A stretch of 64,000 nt of DNA from Mansonella perstans (lineage: Eukaryota; Nematoda; Chromadorea; Rhabditida; Onchocercidae). The DNA is taken from contig JBAMDO010000029.1 of assembly GCA_037074765.1 (NCBI GenBank), positions 307,735-371,734 of the forward strand. The letters run 5' to 3'. Made by a program: the position numbers and the translations under genes. Shown one piece after another: positions 38,296-49,900 of the stretch. The notes beneath the pieces were generated by a model that did no database searches, was not told where the DNA came from, and was given only the letters and a program-made list of their open reading frames with translations. How positions within the stretch are numbered: position 1 is the first letter of the stretch; each line of letters starts with the position of its first letter.

Positions 38296-38389
38296 AATCT
38301 TATGCATAAAACTCCATTTAGAATTATTAAATAAATTTTGTTAATCTTATGCATAAAACTCCATTTAGAATTATTAAATAAATTTTGTT
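38296..38389. repeat. Exact 47-bp tandem duplication
   Basis: Copies at 38,296-38,342 and 38,343-38,389 are identical base for base, indicating a recent duplication or an assembly artefact. AT-rich, non-coding. Confidence 0.95.
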
Positions 38390-40238
38390 CAATGTATTTT
38401 TATATTTTCCTCATATTAAAACCGCCGTTTTTTGGAATAGTAGAATGGATCATCAAGAACAGAAAAAATATACGTTAATTTTTGGTATGAACGATCCATA
38501 TTTTCATTGATTTGAGATAAACTTCATTCTACGGGAAATTTAAAAGCCTCTGAACATAAAAATTTCATGTAGAATAAATGAATATAAACCGAAAAAAAAA
38601 ATGCTCAAAATGCTCTCTCCGTGGACTAGACATTATCTCTTTACCATACTCATTCCTAGCATTATTTACTCGCGATTTCTCGTAAACATAATTGTATGTG
38701 CTGCTGTCCACTGTTTTATGTCAAAAACTAAAATGCAGAAGATCGATAAAAAATAATGTTAAAAAAATGTCCTTTAAGCACTTCATATCTGTTTCAACTA
38801 CAAAACATCGACATGGTGCATGGTGTTAAGAAACAATTTCACTTCAATACATTTTTTTTTTGAGATGGCGAATAAAGATTAATTATTCAGTTCCGGTTAA
38901 TTTCCTCAAAAAATTAAAAAATTAACGATTCAAATTTTCTATATTCAATGCTTTTAATATTGTCAGTTCAAAAAATAACAGTATTAAGTGGACAAAGTGA
39001 AAAATGCCTACTAAAAGGAAAAAAGAGAACGTGAAGAATACTTACTAAAGTAATCACTATTAAAATTAGAAAAAAATGGCCTCAGATAATAATTGTACGA
39101 AACGTTAAAAAATAAAGTTTGACATAAAAGCATAATTCTGGTACTTGAGAAATGAATAATTTTTGGAAGCACATTTCAGTTCTGTGATAATGAGTGCGAA
39201 AATTTGCTGAATGGTGGTTCATACCGCGGTAACAATTACTTGATTAGGAAAGTTCTTTCGTGATGGGAAAATATGAAGAGAAATAAAATGGTTCAATCAG
39301 ACGCAACTTAATGAATATAAGATTTAATCACAGTTATTTCTAAATTATTATGAGACTTTGTGATGTTAAATGAACGATTGCCATTCATCAATATGTAAAT
39401 TGACTTTTTTAGTCAAAAGATTTAGTAACCATGAGGTTAACCATGAAACTTTAGCGAATTTTCCATAACGAAATGAAATCTGAACAATTGGTGAATCTTA
39501 ACTCCCACTTTCTTCTTCAAGTAAAAGTAACTTAAAAGTCTGACAATGAATAGTATGCACTCACATATTTTATAAAAACTAATAGAGACAATCGGACCGA
39601 ACAAATGATCTGGCCAAATATTGAATGATGGAAAGCACATACTCTCAACAATTATTCAAACATGTTATACCTCCTATAAATAACTTTTTGAATCCTGTAT
39701 TCATTACTAAAAGTCGACGCTTCATAAATCAATTTAGAAAAAAATTCAAACAATAAAGCAAAAGATAATGAAAACCTGCCGATGGATTAAAATCCATCAG
39801 CACTTATGGGAAAACAAGTTTTGGAAATGCTCCAGAGCTGTATATGCCTGGATTATTTCGATAATGAAGTTTCATAAAGAAACTTTGAATGTCTGTTGGG
39901 ATTACTCCGTAATTAGCTCACAAATCCATAATAAAGATTTTATAAATAGGTCTTTGATAACGCATAAACAACAGAGAAATTGATTTCAACCAAGGATAAT
40001 TATGAGTAAGCCTCCTACTATGCTATAAAAACATATACTATTAAAATGATACGATGTTAACAATCTACGCATCAGCAAGCAGTAAACCAACAACTAAAAC
40101 TCTCTAATATCTGCTTGAATCAGTGATACATTCAGCAAAAAATTGTGCAAAGCATTTTTTTTATAAAATATAGATCAAACATCAGCTTAACATAACATAT
40201 TTGCACTACCACGACTACTCAATAATTTATTGTTTTCA

Positions 40239-40655
40239 GTGACAAGATTCCACCCTTTCGCTTTCAAAAATGGAGTTTCCTTCAAACTCGATATTTGTAT
40301 TGACACAAGGGAATCCTTGATTATTTCAAACCTCGTGCTTCACAAAAGAATTATTCTTCTTCAGTAATTTTTAAAAAGCAGCGCAAATTACTGCCACAAA
40401 AAAAAATTTTCCGAAATATTATGTCTTTTGCTCCTATGAATATACTAAGTGACAAGATCCCACCCTTTCGCTTCCAAAAATGGGATTTCCTTCAAAGTCG
40501 ATATTTGTATTGACACAAGGGAATCCTTGATTATTTCAAACCTCGTGCTTCACAAAGAATTCTTCTTAAATAATTTTTAAAAAGCAACACAAATTACTGC
40601 CATAGAAAAAAAAATTTCCCGAAATATCATGCCTTTTACTCCTATAAATATATTC
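40239..40655. repeat. Tandem duplication of about 210 bp
   Basis: Copy 1 starts at 40,239 and copy 2 at 40,449; both begin GTGACAAGAT(T/C)CCACCCTTTC and run through GGGAATCCTTGATTATTTCA to the sequence CTCCTATRAATATA. Divergence is a few percent with small indels. No open frame is shared; not recognised as a known element. Confidence 0.9.
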
Positions 40656-42054
40656 ATGTTAAGTTTTTCTATCTCTAACTTCTATTTCTATATGCATTAA
40701 AACTACTATCAATGCAAAAAAATACTTTTTAGTTGAGTTGATTGATTTTTTAGTTAAGTTGACTTCGGTTTTAGTCCTTTTTTTAAAGAATATTGACAAT
40801 ACAACAATTTAAATCTCATTAACTCATCGCATTTAGATATCCCTTAATGGAACATGAATTATCTATAAAGATATTTAAAAAATAATAAATAAAAAACAAT
40901 ATTTATTACTCGCTATCTTTGATAATTTAGATCAGAAGAATTAGTACCCGCTTAAATTTTCATTTAAAAACCCCTCAGCGGTAAAAATGATGCAAAAGTT
41001 CTGCTAATAAGATGGAAAGTTTGAAACTTGATAAAATCTTATCGTACTTAAGCACTAGCATTTGATGCACAAGATTCTACAATAGATCCAAACATAAACG
41101 AGTAATAATATATTCTTCCCGACCATAAAGCTAGAAAGCGAAATACGAAATGAAATGATGAAAATTAAATACATCTAACTTGTACATATGCATAGATACA
41201 CAATAAATATATATTTTGCAAACAACGCATGACGAACTTATTTCTTGCTTTTAAACGATTAAAAATCAGCACTGTTCAGGTTTTTATAATAAAAAAGAAA
41301 AAAAACGAGTGATTAATCTCAAAAAAAAAAACTTTTCGAAGAAACTGATGCTTATACTTCAAAAATAAGTTTTGAATCGGATTTGAAGTGCTTACAAACA
41401 CCAATTGGATTTTAAATACTAAATACTAGAAGTGAAAAAGTGATTTTTTTCAATGAAAGATGAATCGGTTATGACTTATTGAATCTTTAGTTTAAAAAAT
41501 AATACTAGAGAGAATTAAATTACTACATGATTAAATGATACAGATATTTCTTGATTTCAAAATTACTTGCATACTAATTAATTGGTTAATGAGTATTAAC
41601 AAGGAACACGTATGGGTAAAATAATCTAGTAGTTTTCTTAAATCATCTCATTACAGCAAAATAAATGCATCCGGCAATTTTTAGTACCAAAAAAACAACT
41701 TTAAGTACCAAAAATTTGCCGCAAAAAATCTTTGTGTAAATCTTTTCGCAAAAAATCTTTGTGTAAATTTGCCGCAAAATAAAGCCGCTTTCAAGAATTA
41801 TAGATCGGCATGTTCAAGTAACTTTAAGGAAAATTTTTTACGCTCACAGGTATGATCTACTTTCATGAAACTTCTCAACTTATATATTTTACTTTGAGAA
41901 ATGTCATTGCTAGAAAGATACGTCAGTACAAAAACTATTCTTTGTCGATGCAACAACTGAAGCATTTTTCAAAATTTTCTATGAAAGCTCAACCGCTAAT
42001 CTCTAATTTTCCAATCTTTCTAAGTTTCAATTGAATGATATGAAGGTAATTGAA

Positions 42055-42507
42055 TTAATCGTCATCTTCATCCTGATAATTCTTAAAAGTATTCAAATGG
42101 AAGAAATTACCCCGAGAGTTCCAGACATCTTCATCTGATCATTCTTAAAAGTATTCAAATGAAAGAAATTACCCCGAAAGTTCCAGACATCTTCATCCTG
42201 ATCATTCTTAGAAGTATTCAAATGAAAGAAATTACCCCGAGAGCTCCTGAATCCATCGTCGCACTTTTATTCACTTTAAGCAAGCAATTCGCAAACGCAA
42301 TAATGCAGTAAATATCGCAATGATAGCCATCGATTCTCTGTCGTTGTTTTCATTGTACAATTCTGTAACGAATACTTTTTATCAGAGCCAGAAATAATTT
42401 TAAAAAAATGAGACAAGCAATCTCGACGTGCATATCCGCAACAATCCCGAGATAAGCAATACGGTCGGCGGCACTTCTACTTTTCCGATATGCAACTTTT
42501 TCGATCC
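42055..42507 (-). CDS. Candidate coding exons of an unrecognised minus-strand gene
   Basis: The segment 42,507-42,353 follows an AG (cggtgtag) and is open on the minus strand (IEKVAYRKSRSAADRIAYLG, then a hydrophobic stretch). It is clearly less AT-rich than its surroundings. A second segment, 42,246-42,055, follows gattcag and reads RGNFFHLNTSKNDQDEDVW repeated in tandem. In the original frame it ends DEDDD-stop at 42,055-42,057. One repeat unit lost a base, so the present frame shifts into an early stop. It may be a decayed or still active gene with a variable C-terminal repeat. Function unknown. Confidence 0.3.
42063..42246 (-). repeat. Three tandem copies of a 63-bp (21-codon) unit
   Basis: Unit starts (plus strand) at 42,063, 42,126 and 42,188; spacings are 63 and 62 nt. 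The 62-nt copy lacks one base of ATCCTGATC. On the minus strand the unit encodes RGNFFHLNT(S/F)KN(D/Y)QDED plus VWN(F/S). Confidence 0.9.
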
Positions 42508-45500
42508 CTACACCGAAGTTATTATATTTAGAGTTGATATTATGATATATAAGAGAACTTATACAATATATATGATGTTTTCAACAAAAAAGTTAAGACA
42601 ATAATTCTAAAATTTGTTTGCTTAAAGCTCACACGAGCTGTGAGTTGAACTGTGGCAAAAAATGGGACATCAATGCATAATAAGTGGACTCAACATGATA
42701 CATACATTTTTCAGCAACAGCAGTATATTCAGCTGTAAAATAGCCAAAGAAACAGTGGAATAATTGAAATCAAAATTTAATTAGAAGTAATTTCAATTAA
42801 GACTCAAAAAAGAGTGAAAAAACTTAACTACTTAGAGCAGAAGTAAAGGAGACAACATTCAAATGAAACGAGCAATACATAAGCAAACTATGGATAAGTT
42901 TAATTTATGACGTAGAAACATCATATCTCTTTGTTCTCTGATATAATAAAGTAAAGATGTTGGAGAAAATATTAAAAAAATACCAGGAAAAAATAATTTT
43001 TTCCTGCAAGTTTTTAAAAGTTCTGTAATTTCCCCAGAACTATTGCTCTTATTGTGATGTTAATTAACCTGAATCTGACAGTATTTCGCAAGTTGAAAGA
43101 TTTTCGTGTGAATTCCAACAAATATTTCCTCAAAAAATTTGCTGTTGATGTTTGAATATTTAAGAGTCGCTTTCTGTTGCTTTATGTTAAGTGAGAAATA
43201 TAGTCTAAGAAAAACGTTTTCAACTTTGATACTTCAAATAGTTCGATTTTTAATTCAATTCTTGCCATTCTTTTAATAGAGTTAAAAGGAATTGATTTTA
43301 CTTCAGATTACAAAGACACTGATTTTTTTTTTGGTCAAATGCAATGATGTTTCGGTGAGTAATTTTAAAATTCACAGTTGTGAAAGTTGATCATTTTGAA
43401 AATTAAACTACATTAGCAGTGACTTTAGATAACGATAAATAAAAATTCTGGTTGACCGAAAGTTAGACATCAAGCGTAGCTGGTATCACTTACAAAAAAT
43501 GTATTGTATTTCGTGACAATCACTTTACTGCAATATATATTATTTGCTGATTACTATAAATCAGTGATAAAGTCATAAATTATATTCACGTGGAGAATGA
43601 TTGTTCAAGATTGATTCAATTTGATTGTTCAAGATCGATTCAGGAAAGCAGGAAACTGTTCGATTCTTAAGATCGATTCAGGAAAGCATGAAACTGTTCG
43701 ATTCTTCGTCAAGTACTTAGTCAGCATATGTTACTCTCATCTTTATTATCTCGATTGAGATGCTAATTGAAATAAAACTGAATATTCATGCCAAATAATT
43801 TAATAGAAATTCACTTTATAGGATTGTTTGTTCTTTTGTGCATATGACTGACAAAAGTTCTTGATAATTACAACATTCACGATATTGTATCAAGGAATAG
43901 TTCATAAACGAAAGGAGAGGGAATGCGCTATGATGGACAGTATTTGGAAAATTTAATTTTTCATATGTCATAGAGAAAAACAACAATCGAAAATTCCCTT
44001 TTTTGATTAAATTTTAAAAAATATTTGGTTCAATGCATAAAGGTCGGGTTGTGTCTCATGATTGCAATTTCAACTTTCTCTGCATAATTTTTTTGAATTA
44101 TGGCGAAAGAAATGAAGTTTTTTCGTCTGCTTTTCGATCTGCTGCAATATTAACTGCAAACGATCCCATACATCTTAGAAAAGAGCAAAGAGTTTAGATA
44201 GAGAAAACAAAGCTTAGATGTTAGTTTATAAATGCGAAGACATCCAAATCCAATTCATTAACAGAAACAGTGAGTTAAGCCAGTCTGAAATCATCTTAAC
44301 TAGAGAACGACGATTCTTAAATAAAATAGTCCCTTTTTATGAAGTTTCATTCCAGAAAAGTAATCAGCAGACGAGGCCAAACTTAAGTCCATCAATTATT
44401 CATCAAAGAATTATTCCATCAAAGACGGAAGGATACTGCAAAAATTCGAAGTATGTAAAAAGCATTTGATTCTGACAATAGTTGTTCTGGTGATAAGTGA
44501 TGAAATTCACTACTTGTGAACTAAACTTTAAGATGAGCCTGGAATATTTTGTTACTGCAGTGCTATACGATGATTGATCGTACTGATGTGCTAATTTAAT
44601 GTATTACGATATCAAATTTGCAGATACTTGATGTCTTTTTTAATTTTTGCCACTTTTCTGCTGCATTTTCTTGGGTACTTCGAAAAGACATTTTCTACAT
44701 ATATTTACAACTTAAACTTTTGGTTTGCGCACAATTTACACTCCTGAACTCCATTTCAGCTGGAAACAACTGAAAAATCAATAAATTTCGACGATGTAGC
44801 AAATCTTTTTCTAAAAAAAATGTTAAGTCTGGATTTCTAACTGGGAAATTTCTACTGTCTTTTGACAGAGGAGCAGCTTTTCCCAGGAATTTCTAGACTC
44901 TGATACTACTAATTAATTAATAATGACAAAATCATTTTATAAAAAATTATGGATGCACCGAATTTACTAGCTATCAACCGATATACACGAATCATGCTAT
45001 CCAGTAGCAATGCATTTTTGGCATACATTAATGTTTTAGAATGTACTTCCAACCTTCAAAATTTTATATATATTTATATATATAAGAACAAAATAGATCA
45101 TCTTATCGCTGACAATTTACTCAATTCCCGTGATGTATCTTTTCCTTAATCTTTAACTATATGTCAAATTAATAGACAAGTTGGAATAATTATTATTCAA
45201 TCATCGGTACTTTCTAAGCTTTCTGGATGCCACAGCATGAACATTTTAACAGTTCTTTTTTTTTGGGAACCACGCTATTTCCGATTGCGACATATTGAGA
45301 CATTGAGACATCGATTTGCTGAAGATCAACTGATAAACATTTTTTATACGATCATTGATTAATTCATCGATTACTTGGAAAAACAGAGTGATTAGTAACT
45401 TCACCTCGTGTGTCCTTTCATACACTGTATCCAACATTCAAACATCCATACATATATATAAAAAAGAGCTCGCTTTGAAGCTCAATTTTAGAAGCCAAAT

Positions 45501-46870
45501 GAACCATAGAACTGTACCATGCAATTCTAAAAAAAAAAGTTTAATTAGTTAAAAGATTTATCTGTAAATAAAAATTTAATAAGAAAGATTTAGTGAGGAT
45601 TTAAAAAAATCCAATTTCTTGGAAACAAATTGGTTTCACCTATTCAAGCGCTGCATATCAAGTTTTTACAAAAATTCATCCTTTGATGTTACATCAATTA
45701 GTACAGAAAAATCTAGTTCCTATAGAAACTGAAGCAATCGAAAGACAGATTAGAAAATCATAAAATTTAAAAGTTCTCCATGTTATTTATGCATTATTTG
45801 AAACGAGCCATAATCTTTTTGCTATTTCAGGTTCATAAATAAATAGAAAACAAGCACTGGCGTCAATGGCGGAAAATGAAGAAAAATGAAGAACAATTGG
45901 AGCACATTAGGGTAGAAATAGAAAAGTTAACTGTTCTTAACTCTACATAGCTGAATCAGTGATCTTTTTTTATCAATTGCATTATATATCACAGACCGAT
46001 TAGTTGCTTCACATAATAATTCAGTCCAACTACAAAAAAGAGTTCTTACGAAATGATATCGGTTTGAAATCAACTCATGCTGTTACTAAATCATCCTAAA
46101 CTGCTATTAAATTATTGAAATTAATTTAAGTGTAAACATATAATTGGAAATTTTAGCAATCAGTTTTTAGCAATTGACCCAATAAAATCTATCAACTTTT
46201 TGTATTTTTGCATTAAAGCGAAGGTAAACTTCCATAGATAGATAACATATTATACAGGGCTTATGTGAGCACCTGGAATGCGTTGTCTTCTATTCATATG
46301 TCGTTCTCAGTTGGAGGCTGGAGTTCTCAGCTGGAAGCTGATCACTTTGATATTCCGCTAAAACTACTTTTTATCTTTTTGCAAGTATAGATAAAATATC
46401 TTCGGTCATTAATTGACTAAAGATTTTTGTATGAATCCATACTTGAAAAGTAATTGAGGTTATCAAACATAAATGACAATAAATAGTACCAAAATAGTAG
46501 AATTAAAGTGCTAAAACAAATCAGAAATTTGGAATCAAAAAAAAAAAAAAATGAAAAGGATCAAATTAATTAATTGAAACATGAAAATCTGACGTAAGAA
46601 TAGAGAATTTGCATCTAAAAATATTTTTGACATTCATAAGCCTTTTTGATTCAAATTTTTATAATTTAAATGAATCATTTTCCACGATTAAATTATAATA
46701 TAAAATTCATTTTCATTTACCGTAACAGCATGCATCTTTGATGCGTTATAATTCAAAATTGTCCCACCCCTAGCATAACAATTGGTGCCATACTACTGAA
46801 CAACAACTCATAAATAATGTAATTTGAATATATAAATCTTCAGTAATTATTGAATAGAGAAATTACAGTA
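42508..46870. other. Intergenic, nothing firm; base-composition switch
   Basis: No confident gene. A 38-bp direct repeat is at 43,631-43,706. Modest ORFs at 44,218-44,469 (+) and 45,246-45,437 (-) have no recognisable family. Across this stretch the plus strand changes from A-rich to T-rich. Confidence 0.4.
43631..43706. repeat. 38-bp tandem repeat, two copies
   Basis: AAGATCGATTCAGGAAAGCA and the next 18 bases occur at 43,631 and 43,669, differing at one base. Part of the unit is also present just upstream (GTTCAAGATTGATTCA at 43,613). Confidence 0.9.
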
Positions 46871-46875
46871 GTTGG

Positions 46876-46969
46876 CAAAGCAGAAACCCGGTCTAATCCT
46901 CCATCACCTGGTGTTTAGTGCAAAGTAGTTTTAGTCTTGTGATCAGTTGTAGTTATACGGGTTTCTTTG
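46876..46969. other. Stem-loop with CAAAG-CA-GAAACCCG / CGGGTTTCTTTG arms
   Basis: The arms at 46,876-46,890 and 46,958-46,969 are inverted repeats broken by a small bulge, enclosing about 67 nt that is less AT-rich than the surroundings. It could be a structured RNA or a short inverted-repeat element; no known RNA family is recognised. Confidence 0.35.
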
Positions 46970-46975
46970 TCGCTA

Positions 46976-49900
46976 TACAGTAATACTAATCCTCATCTTT
47001 CAATCCGTAGATATATACCGTTCAACAACTAAGACAAGAGATGTGGACATGTTGTGAAAAAAGATTGTCAGATTAATGGAGTGATCAATTTACAATATTT
47101 TTATATCGCTAAACTATTTTATAGTTCCGTAAAATAATTAAATAATTGCACACTTTTATCATTACCTTATATAATGAAAAAAAGTTGTGAGAATCCTACT
47201 TAAAACAGTCCAATTACGTTTTAAAAACATTATTGTCTACCATGCTAATGAAAACTATGACATTTCTTATTATTTTTCCAGTATATGTTTCCGGACCAGT
47301 AATAAGAAAAGGAAATTTTAACTTGAATTTACTCATGATGTAGCACAGACGTATTTCGGTTTTAAGATACAAAACCATGTATTTGGAAATGATTTTGTAT
47401 TAGTAAACCGGAATTCATCCGTGACAAATCCACCATCGAACAAATAATGAAACTAACACACATCGCTTTTAATAGCAGAGCTATGCTGAAACAATAGCCT
47501 AACAGCAACCACTAATAAAACAATGTTGTCGGGCCATTTTTATGTTAATCTGTTTAGTCACAATTTATCTTTTTTTTCATTATTCAAAGGTGATTCAGTT
47601 TTTGAACACTATCGTTGCTTACTGATTACTGTTTTGGTTCATAGCTGCCTGAACTAAACAACCGGATCACATGATTGTTAAAAGACTGATTCATTTTTTT
47701 TTTTTTTGAGTCTTATTAATGATCTCTATGAATCACTTCTGAATTACAACAGGGCAGATGTAATGCTCGAATATTAATAATTATATGGGTGGAGTTCACC
47801 TGTATTCTTAGAAAAATGCGGTGGTTCTCTATTATACAGTTCACGCTTTCCAATTATTCATACACCTGGTTTTGTTAGTACATTCACTTGATCACACTGG
47901 TACTTAAATTAAAATGATAGTGTAGGATTTTTAAAAAGGAAATGAGAACTTTTTGACGATTTTGCGAAATTATAAGCTATGAAATTACGCAGATTTCAGA
48001 ATACTTTTTTAAATCATAATTGATCGTCTAATCAATCATTTGTGTAATCAAAATGTACGTGAACTTTCAAAATGTTCATATCCGTTCTTTTAGATTATAT
48101 TGGTTAAAATTTTAATTTTATGATATTTGATTTATATTTTTTCTATCGAGAGTCATTTACTCTAAGCTCTGTAATGTCATTAAATAATTCCAAGAAAATC
48201 CTCTTTCGCTCCAAAACTCTTAGCTACTTTTTTTCACAATGTTTGCTAACTCAAATCTTTCGGAGAAGCTGCGATACATTCACTGCTTTTGCAGTTTTTT
48301 AAATGTCTCATTACTTTTACCTTATTCATTTACTTAATTTAAAATAATTAGCTCGACTCTAAATAAAATGGAAGTCCACTTCGGATGCTTTGCTTGTATT
48401 CCCTGAATTGATCATAAAAAATCTGTGCAATTTAATTAAATTGTTCCATGTGATTAGCTGTAATGATACTAAGTTGAAAACATTTCATTTGTAAGTAACG
48501 TGCAAGGATTTCTGCAGCGTAAAAGCATCAGAGTTGAAAAACATTGTTCTGAAAATCACTCTGCTATTTACATTTCAAAAAGGAATTTCGCAGAAGTTTA
48601 TAGTGTTATGAAAACATTTTTTCCCTCTCTACAACTCTTTAATCAATTATTAATTATTATATTGAAATTGTTATTATACATTGCAATTTCCATTCTTTCA
48701 AAAGAATAGAGTGAAGACATTTTAATAATGATAGAAACATATATACTTTCTTTTCATTCAAACGATTCAACTGAAAATTTATCAATTTTCTTCTCTTTCA
48801 ACTTTATAAAATTAGTTCACTCTCGATCTGTACGAATGTAAAGACTAACAAAGCACCAAAATTGTTTTGTACTTAATAGCGTTGTTTTATTATCTTTCTC
48901 ATGAAGCCAATTTCTGCTTTTTATTTGCTCATCAACTTGAATTATCTTCGTGATAACTTCATGACAATGCAAGATTATAATTAATCAATTAATTTCTGCA
49001 ACGAATGTAATGTAAGTTGCTATAGTCACTGGTTAGAATAAAAAATTTTAATTAGTAGGAAACCACTAGTTGACAAAAGATGTTTATAAATTTAGAAAAA
49101 ATTATTTCTGATTCAAATGTATTTATTATTGTTATCACTTTGTCATTTCCTGCTTCGATTTTCTCCATTGACTCTTGTTTTGTTGATGAGTGTCGATGTA
49201 CCATTTTCACAACTATCTCTTTCGGAAGAACTCTTTTATCACGTCAGGCTTTTTTGGCCCATTGCATTTCTAGTTTTGCATTAATGAATTAACCTGACTT
49301 TGATTTAATGAACCAACCTGTTTTTGTGACGACGATTGTGTTTTTTCCTCTTTAAGAATCCGCAAAACTTTCGATCAGTTGCCTGATTGATTGGAATTTT
49401 AAGCGCTTATTTGTGTTTCCTTGGTTATTATATGACTGTTCTGACCTTTAATATCATCGTGCGTCAAATCCGCATATCTGCTTTCATATTTTTTTTTCCT
49501 GTTGGATTGTTTTTGTGAGGGTTGAACTCTGTAATTCATTGCATCAAAACTAATTTTTTTGATTAATTTCTAAAAAAAATTTTGGATTTAAGAGTGTTTG
49601 TATAGAACAGGGAAAATCTTAATAAATTTTATTAATTTTAATAAAGATCTGCTGAAACTTATTTTTCACCAAGCAGAAATTTCGTCATCAATTTGATGAT
49701 TAGCTTAACTTCATTAAATTTTTTGATACTTCAGCTAAGATTGCATTCACAATTTTTGCACTTTTAACTAATTTATTTATCTGGTTAAAGTATAATTTAC
49801 TTCTTGTGTTTTTGACAAAATTTCTCGTCCTGCAAAATTTTGAAATTATTGAAATTTTAGCAAACTTTTGCGAAGAATGGCCAAGTAATCAATAAATGAA

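Larger units (their letters stand above)
35872..42054. other. Gene-poor region with weak minus-strand coding signals and tandem duplications
   Basis: No confident gene. Minus-strand segments at 36,866-36,970 (HGSVLIESSTRNLAIARSF, ending at a GTGCAA donor) and about 37,000-37,105 (SELVGKLCTKIVQYQAVREI) are open and less AT-rich, but lie in different frames without a clean splice between them. Tandem duplications at 38,296 and 40,239 are listed separately. A 27-bp word containing CTTTGTGTAAAT and GCAAAAAAT occurs twice at 41,717-41,776. Confidence 0.4.

Noticed and set aside
38296..43706. Clustered tandem repeats as a CRISPR array
   Set aside because: Eukaryotic context; units are adjacent without unique spacers and unrelated to one another.
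45246..45437. 63-codon minus-strand ORF
   Set aside because: Looks mildly coding but has no neighbouring exon, domain or initiation support.
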